This document shows positions 60,374 through 64,000 of a stretch of DNA of 64,000 nucleotides, piece by piece. Every line of letters starts with the position of its first letter. Within the stretch, counting starts at the first letter, position 1. The notes under the pieces were generated by a model. The model searched no databases, had not been told where the DNA came from, and worked only from the letters and a program-made list of their open reading frames with translations. The stretch spans positions 62,001 through 126,000 of the forward strand of contig NZ_FTMX01000004.1 of NCBI RefSeq assembly GCF_900156045.1, written 5' to 3'. The DNA comes from Peribacillus simplex. GTDB taxonomy: Bacteria > Bacillota > Bacilli > Bacillales > DSM-1321. The position numbers were made by a program, and so were the translations under genes.

Positions 60374-61834
60374 GTGAAACAGGAAAACAATGTGAATGTG
60401 GTGAAAACCCCTTCTAAATGGCTAGCTTTAATACCAATCGTGTTTATGGCATGTGCACTGGCAATTGGGATTGGTGTTTATGGTGCTGATCCACATGTAC
60501 CCCTTTTAATAAGTACGGTCGTTGCAGTGATCGTCGCTTTGAAGCTTGGTCATAATTGGCATTCAATTGAAGAACACTTAGTAAAAACAATTAGTGTATC
60601 AATTAAAGCCTTACTGATACTAGTGATAATCGGGGCCTTCATTGGAGCTTGGATGGCATCTGGAATTGTGCCATCGATGGTTTATTATGGATTAGGGGTC
60701 GTATCTCCAACGTATTTTCTTGTTACAGCCTGCATCATATCTGTTCTTGTCAGCATCGCTGGAAATGCCTGGTTTGCTGCTGGTACGATTGGAGTAGCGT
60801 TAATGGGAATTGGGCATGGCTTGGGTGTTCCATTACCGATGGTTGCTGGTGCAGTCGTATCGGGTGTTTATTTCGGCGATAAGATGAGCCCTTTATCGGA
60901 TGTGACGAACTTCACCTCGGCGGTTGTGGGTGTAGACCTTTTTGAACATATTAGGAACCTAATGAACACTACATTCCCCACACTCATTATTTCGCTAATG
61001 CTGTATGCATTTCTCGGGTTTAAATTTCGTGGAGAAGGTGCAGATTTGTCACAGGCTGAAAAGATTCAAGGAATTCTTTCAGATCAATTCGTTATCTCGC
61101 CGTTTTTATTAATTCCGTTACTATTTATTGCGCTAATTTTCATTTTGAAGATACCGGCCATTCCTGGCTTGACTGTCGGGGTCCTTATTGGTGGGGCTTG
61201 TTCCCTATTTGTCCAAAAGACTTCGTTAGGTAATATGATTAACATCATGAATAATGGTTATGCTGCCAAAACGGGTTACAAAGTTACGGATGAATTGTTA
61301 AACCAAGGTGGGATTCAAGATATGATGTATACGGTTTCTTTAATCCTTATCGCTCTATCATTCGGCGCTATTCTCGAAAAAGCGAAAATATTGGAAACTC
61401 TTCTTGGGTCGCTGCTTCGGAAAGTAAAACGGACAGGCAGCTTAATTACAGCGACTGCTGGTACGTGTATCGCTTCAAACATCGTAGGATGTGACCAGTT
61501 CATGTCCGTTATTATCCCTGGACGCATGTATTTGAATGAATATAAAAAACGGGGGCTGCATCCGAAATTGCTCGGACGTACATTGGAAGATTGCGGGACA
61601 GTGACAGCAAGTCTTATTCCATGGACCACTTGTGGTATTTTTATGTTTTCTGTTCTAGGTGTTTCTCCGATTGAATATGCGCCGTATGCATTCTTTTGTT
61701 ATATCAGTACTTTTGTAGCTATCGCTTTTGGATATTTAAATATAAAAATCAACCGTTTAGAAGTAGAAGAACTAGCTGGAAAGAGAAGTGAGAATAAAGG
61801 TAAAGATCTCGAATCTTCTTTTCCAATGGAATAA
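60374..61834 (+). CDS. nhaC: NhaC-type Na+/H+ antiporter
   Basis: 486 residues, about 12 helices, NhaC family (LALIPIVFMACALAIGIGVY, SVAGNAWFAAGTIGVAL-like segment SIAGNAWFAAGTIG, GVYFGDKMSPLSDVTNFTSA). The second half contains GTCIASNIVGCDQFMSVIIP and EDCGTVTASLIPWTTCG. Members exchange Na+ and H+, and some (MleN, TyrP-like) exchange organic acids. The GTG start is supported by GGAGTGAAAATGA. Its place among catabolic genes with its own cre site suggests it carries a pathway substrate or product or offsets its pH effect. Confidence 0.88.
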   Translation: MKQENNVNVVKTPSKWLALIPIVFMACALAIGIGVYGADPHVPLLISTVVAVIVALKLGHNWHSIEEHLVKTISVSIKALLILVIIGAFIGAWMASGIVPSMVYYGLGVVSPTYFLVTACIISVLVSIAGNAWFAAGTIGVALMGIGHGLGVPLPMVAGAVVSGVYFGDKMSPLSDVTNFTSAVVGVDLFEHIRNLMNTTFPTLIISLMLYAFLGFKFRGEGADLSQAEKIQGILSDQFVISPFLLIPLLFIALIFILKIPAIPGLTVGVLIGGACSLFVQKTSLGNMINIMNNGYAAKTGYKVTDELLNQGGIQDMMYTVSLILIALSFGAILEKAKILETLLGSLLRKVKRTGSLITATAGTCIASNIVGCDQFMSVIIPGRMYLNEYKKRGLHPKLLGRTLEDCGTVTASLIPWTTCGIFMFSVLGVSPIEYAPYAFFCYISTFVAIAFGYLNIKINRLEVEELAGKRSENKGKDLESSFPME

Positions 61835-61871
61835 AAATCATAAAAAACAACTGGATTAATTATTCAGATTA

Positions 61872-61923
61872 TTGACAATAGTCTAATTATAATATATATA
61901 TTTATTTAAGGAATAATTCCTTA
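61872..61923 (+). promoter_or_regulatory. Promoter and operator of the aminotransferase gene
   Basis: TTGACA (61872-61877), 17 bp, TATATA (61895-61900), directly followed by TTTATTTAAGGAA (61901-61913), the same 13-mer as at 54687, and TTCCTTA (61917-61923) on the other arm. Position and sequence copy the monooxygenase promoter. Confidence 0.68.
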
Positions 61924-62013
61924 TTTGTTCTCAATATAAATTTTACTAGGTTAATAGCGAAAGTGTTTCATTTTAGGGATTTTAAATAGTTATTACATTG
62001 GGAGGTATGGAAT

Positions 62014-63393
62014 ATGGTAATTTCTAAAACCGAGTCGAAAATCGAAAAATTAATTGAATCAGACAAAAAACATTATCTTCATCCAACGACTGTACCTAAA
62101 TTGTTTATTGAAAATGGCCCAAAAATAATTTTTCAAGAAGGAAATGGGATCCGTGTAACAGACATTAAAGGTGATACATATATTGATGGCGCTTCCATGC
62201 TTTGGAATGTGAATTTAGGACATGGAAACAAGGAACTTGCGCAGGCTTCATATGATCAGATGTCTACTCTTGCTTACAGTTCTTCATTCTATGGCTACTC
62301 AAATGAAAAAGCTGTTCGCTTGGCCGAAAAAGTAGTTTCCGTAGCACCTGGTGATTTAAGTGCTATTTTTTTCACATCCGGTGGGTCGGAATCAAACGAT
62401 ACGGCTTTTAAACTAGCACGTTTTTATTGGAATTTAAAAGGTCGTCCAACAAAGAAAAAAATCTTATCGATAAGCCGTAGCTACCATGGTGCAACGGTTT
62501 CTGCTGGAACAGCAACTGGCATAGATGCTTTCCATAGTTTTGCAGGTTCAAGAGATGCCGATATGGTGAGGGCAAAATCACATTTGACTAATTGTGAGCT
62601 TGGCGATAAAAATGATCCGAACTATGAAGGATGCATTCGTGATGTCATCGAAAAAGAAGGAGCGGAAACCATCGCTGCCCTAATCCTTGAACCAATTCAA
62701 GGTGCAGGAGGAGTTCACGTTTCTCCTGATGGTTATTTAAAAGCAGTTAAAGCCCTGTGTGAAGAAAATGATATCCTGATGATTTCTGACGAAGTCATTT
62801 GTGGATTTGGCCGTACCGGAAAAATGTTCGGTGTCGATAACTGGGACGTTGTGCCTGATATCATGAGTGTAGCAAAAGGGATTACGAGCGGTTATGCCCA
62901 GCTTGGCGGCGTTTTGGTTAATAAAGAAATCAGAGATACTATCGTTCAATATGATCAAATTTTAGGTCATGGATTTACTTATAGCGGACATCCAACAGCT
63001 TGTGCCGTTGGATTGAAAACGATTGAAATTCTCGAACGCGACAACATTCTTGATAACGTTAACAAAATGGAGAAAGAGCTGAAGAAAGGGTTTGAATACT
63101 TAACGGATAAACACCGGTATTTCACGAAATCAAGAGCGGTCGGCTTGCTTGCCGGATTTGAGCTTCAGCAGGACCGTGACTTGGATGTACCATTTGCAGA
63201 ATCAGTCAAACCAGCTTCGTTTGTCGTTGATCAGTGCTTCAAACGCAAATTGATTTTAAGAGCTGCAGACTTTGAAAAGGGCAAGGATATTGTTGCCATT
63301 GCTCCGCCGCTTATCATTAATAAACAAGAAATTTCGGAAATGATCAATATCATCGATACAGCAGTGACTGAATTTAATAAAACCATTAAATAA
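62014..63393 (+). CDS. Class III aminotransferase (omega-transaminase type)
   Basis: 459 residues, PLP-dependent. GASMLWNVNLGHGNKELAQA, FFTSGGSESNDTAFKLARFY and SRSYHGATVSAGTATG are followed by LILEPIQGAGGVHVSPDGYL and ISDEVICGFGRTGKMFG, and the PLP lysine K288 lies in MSVAKGITSGYAQLGGVLV. The group transfers amino groups from beta/gamma-amino acids or diamines to pyruvate or 2-oxoglutarate, making an aldehyde. The next gene is an aldehyde dehydrogenase, so a two-step amine-to-acid conversion is likely. RBS TGGGAGG is about 9 nt before the ATG. Confidence 0.9.
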   Translation: MVISKTESKIEKLIESDKKHYLHPTTVPKLFIENGPKIIFQEGNGIRVTDIKGDTYIDGASMLWNVNLGHGNKELAQASYDQMSTLAYSSSFYGYSNEKAVRLAEKVVSVAPGDLSAIFFTSGGSESNDTAFKLARFYWNLKGRPTKKKILSISRSYHGATVSAGTATGIDAFHSFAGSRDADMVRAKSHLTNCELGDKNDPNYEGCIRDVIEKEGAETIAALILEPIQGAGGVHVSPDGYLKAVKALCEENDILMISDEVICGFGRTGKMFGVDNWDVVPDIMSVAKGITSGYAQLGGVLVNKEIRDTIVQYDQILGHGFTYSGHPTACAVGLKTIEILERDNILDNVNKMEKELKKGFEYLTDKHRYFTKSRAVGLLAGFELQQDRDLDVPFAESVKPASFVVDQCFKRKLILRAADFEKGKDIVAIAPPLIINKQEISEMINIIDTAVTEFNKTIK

Positions 63394-63410
63394 ATGATTG
63401 GATTCATACA

Positions 63411-63465
63411 ACATGCTAGAGAGCTAGAAGGCTTAGCGGCTCGATCTCTGGCATGTTTATTTTTA
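63411..63465 (+). terminator. Terminator or attenuating hairpin before aldehyde dehydrogenase
   Basis: ACATGCTAGAGA…TCTCTGGCATGT stem (one mismatch) followed by TTATTTTT. Being so close to the next gene, it may reduce rather than stop read-through. Confidence 0.6.
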
Positions 63466-63482
63466 GACTGGAGGAACCAAGA

Positions 63483-64000
63483 ATGGCGAACCAAACACTT
63501 GAAATCAGCAATAAGGTGAGTGAGTTTTTAAAAGGTACGAAAAAGTTGTACATCGATGGAAAATTTGTGGAATCGTGTTCTTCAAAAACCTTTGAAACTA
63601 TTAATCCAGTTACTGAAGAAATATTGGCAACAGTCTATGAAGCGGAAGAAAAAGATATAGATTTGGCAGTTAAGGCAGCAAGGAAAGCATTTGATGAGGG
63701 GCCATGGTCAAAGATGAGTGCCGCTGAAAGAGCAAAGTTCATCTTGAAATTAGCTGACCTTATTGAAAAACATCAAGAAGAGCTGGCACAATTAGATACT
63801 TTGGACAATGGAAAGCCAATAAATGAAACACGGTCCGTCGATGTACCAGGTACGATTGAAACGTTCCGGTATTTTGCTGGTTGGGCGACAAAGAATATGG
63901 GGCAAACAATTCCTGTTTCCGGTCCATTCTTAAACTATACTCGTCACGAACCAGTCGGAGTAGTAGGACAAATTATCCCTTGGAACTACCCTATTAATAT
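63483..64000 (+). CDS. Aldehyde dehydrogenase (NAD+), 5' part, cut by window end
   Basis: The first 172 residues of an ALDH: LYIDGKFVESCSSKTFETIN, PVTEEILATVYEAEEKDIDL, then AARKAFDEGPWSKMS and the N-terminal part of the NAD-binding domain EPVGVVGQIIPWNYP. The catalytic Cys and Glu lie beyond the window. Phenylacetaldehyde/betaine-aldehyde-type members start similarly. RBS CTGGAGG is 7 nt before the ATG. Following the aminotransferase, it probably oxidises the aldehyde made by it. Confidence 0.88.
   Translation, partial: MANQTLEISNKVSEFLKGTKKLYIDGKFVESCSSKTFETINPVTEEILATVYEAEEKDIDLAVKAARKAFDEGPWSKMSAAERAKFILKLADLIEKHQEELAQLDTLDNGKPINETRSVDVPGTIETFRYFAGWATKNMGQTIPVSGPFLNYTRHEPVGVVGQIIPWNYPIN

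Noticed and set aside
1..64000. tRNA, rRNA, riboswitch or T-box elements
   Set aside because: I looked for tRNA-like cloverleaf ends, T-box leaders and large structured leaders upstream of the cofactor and amino-acid genes and found none that I could support by eye.

Overview
The window looks like chromosome of a low-GC, aerobic, spore-former-type Bacillaceae (Bacillus / Peribacillus / Neobacillus-like). The basis is the strong AGGAGG-type ribosome binding sites, A/T-rich intergenic DNA, Bacillus-type regulators (MocR, HxlR, MerR/AdhR, LysR), a perfect CcpA site, and copies of the GC-rich 'GAGACTCCTGCGGGAGCAGC' repeat common in Bacillus genomes. No rRNA, tRNA, CRISPR array or complete transposase was seen.

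Region 1 (1-30 kb) is an accessory patchwork of short stress, detoxification and transport units separated by decaying genes. A MarR regulator faces a carboxymuconolactone-decarboxylase/hotdog pair across two palindromic operators. A decayed phage lysis module (holin and amidase C-terminus) lies at 3.4-4.5 kb. Next come a DUF421 membrane protein, cupins, an SDR and a MerR regulator with an alcohol dehydrogenase; the MerR-type promoters here have matching 19-bp spacers. They are followed by a Bcr-type exporter, EamA/MocR, LysE/AraC, HxlR with a QorB-like NmrA oxidoreductase, a sulfite-oxidase-like molybdoenzyme and a YeiH-type sulfate/sulfite exporter with its LysR regulator. Pseudogenes include a thiolase C-terminus, a Na+/H+ antiporter, paiB, an SDR tail, a start-less hotdog gene and an N-truncated MFS gene.

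Region 2 (30.4-52.5 kb) is a large catabolic island. It holds an acyl-CoA ligase, three paralogous TauD/TfdA Fe(II)/2-oxoglutarate dioxygenases, two paralogous MFS carriers, an HSL-type esterase, three SDRs, a Cys-rich mini-protein, a 3-oxoacid CoA-transferase (two subunits), a LysR regulator, a dihydroxyacetophenone-dioxygenase-like cupin, an acyl-CoA dehydrogenase, a three-gene biotin-dependent acyl-CoA carboxylase and a thiolase. Seven of its promoters share one architecture: an ATTAAA-N3-TTTAAT-like dyad exactly 23 nt upstream of a TATAAT-like -10. This points to a single regulon, most likely under the island's LysR protein. The substrate is not evident. The enzymes suggest uptake of an acid or ester, oxidative activation, CoA-thioester beta-oxidation/carboxylation, and acetoacetate/acetyl-CoA as end products.

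Region 3 (53-64 kb) is a second catabolic island. A divergent regulator faces a flavin reductase, an HpaB-type FADH2 monooxygenase, a single-domain FAD synthetase, a RidA-like protein, a DUF1028 protein and an M20 amidohydrolase. After these come an NhaC-type antiporter behind a perfect cre site, a class III aminotransferase and an aldehyde dehydrogenase cut by the window end. The promoters of the monooxygenase operon and of the aminotransferase share an identical 13-bp half-site at the -10/+1 region. The gene set resembles the logic of the Rut pyrimidine pathway (flavin monooxygenase, flavin reductase, RidA-like protein, amidohydrolase, carrier) but is built from different families. It may open a nitrogen-containing ring or amide.
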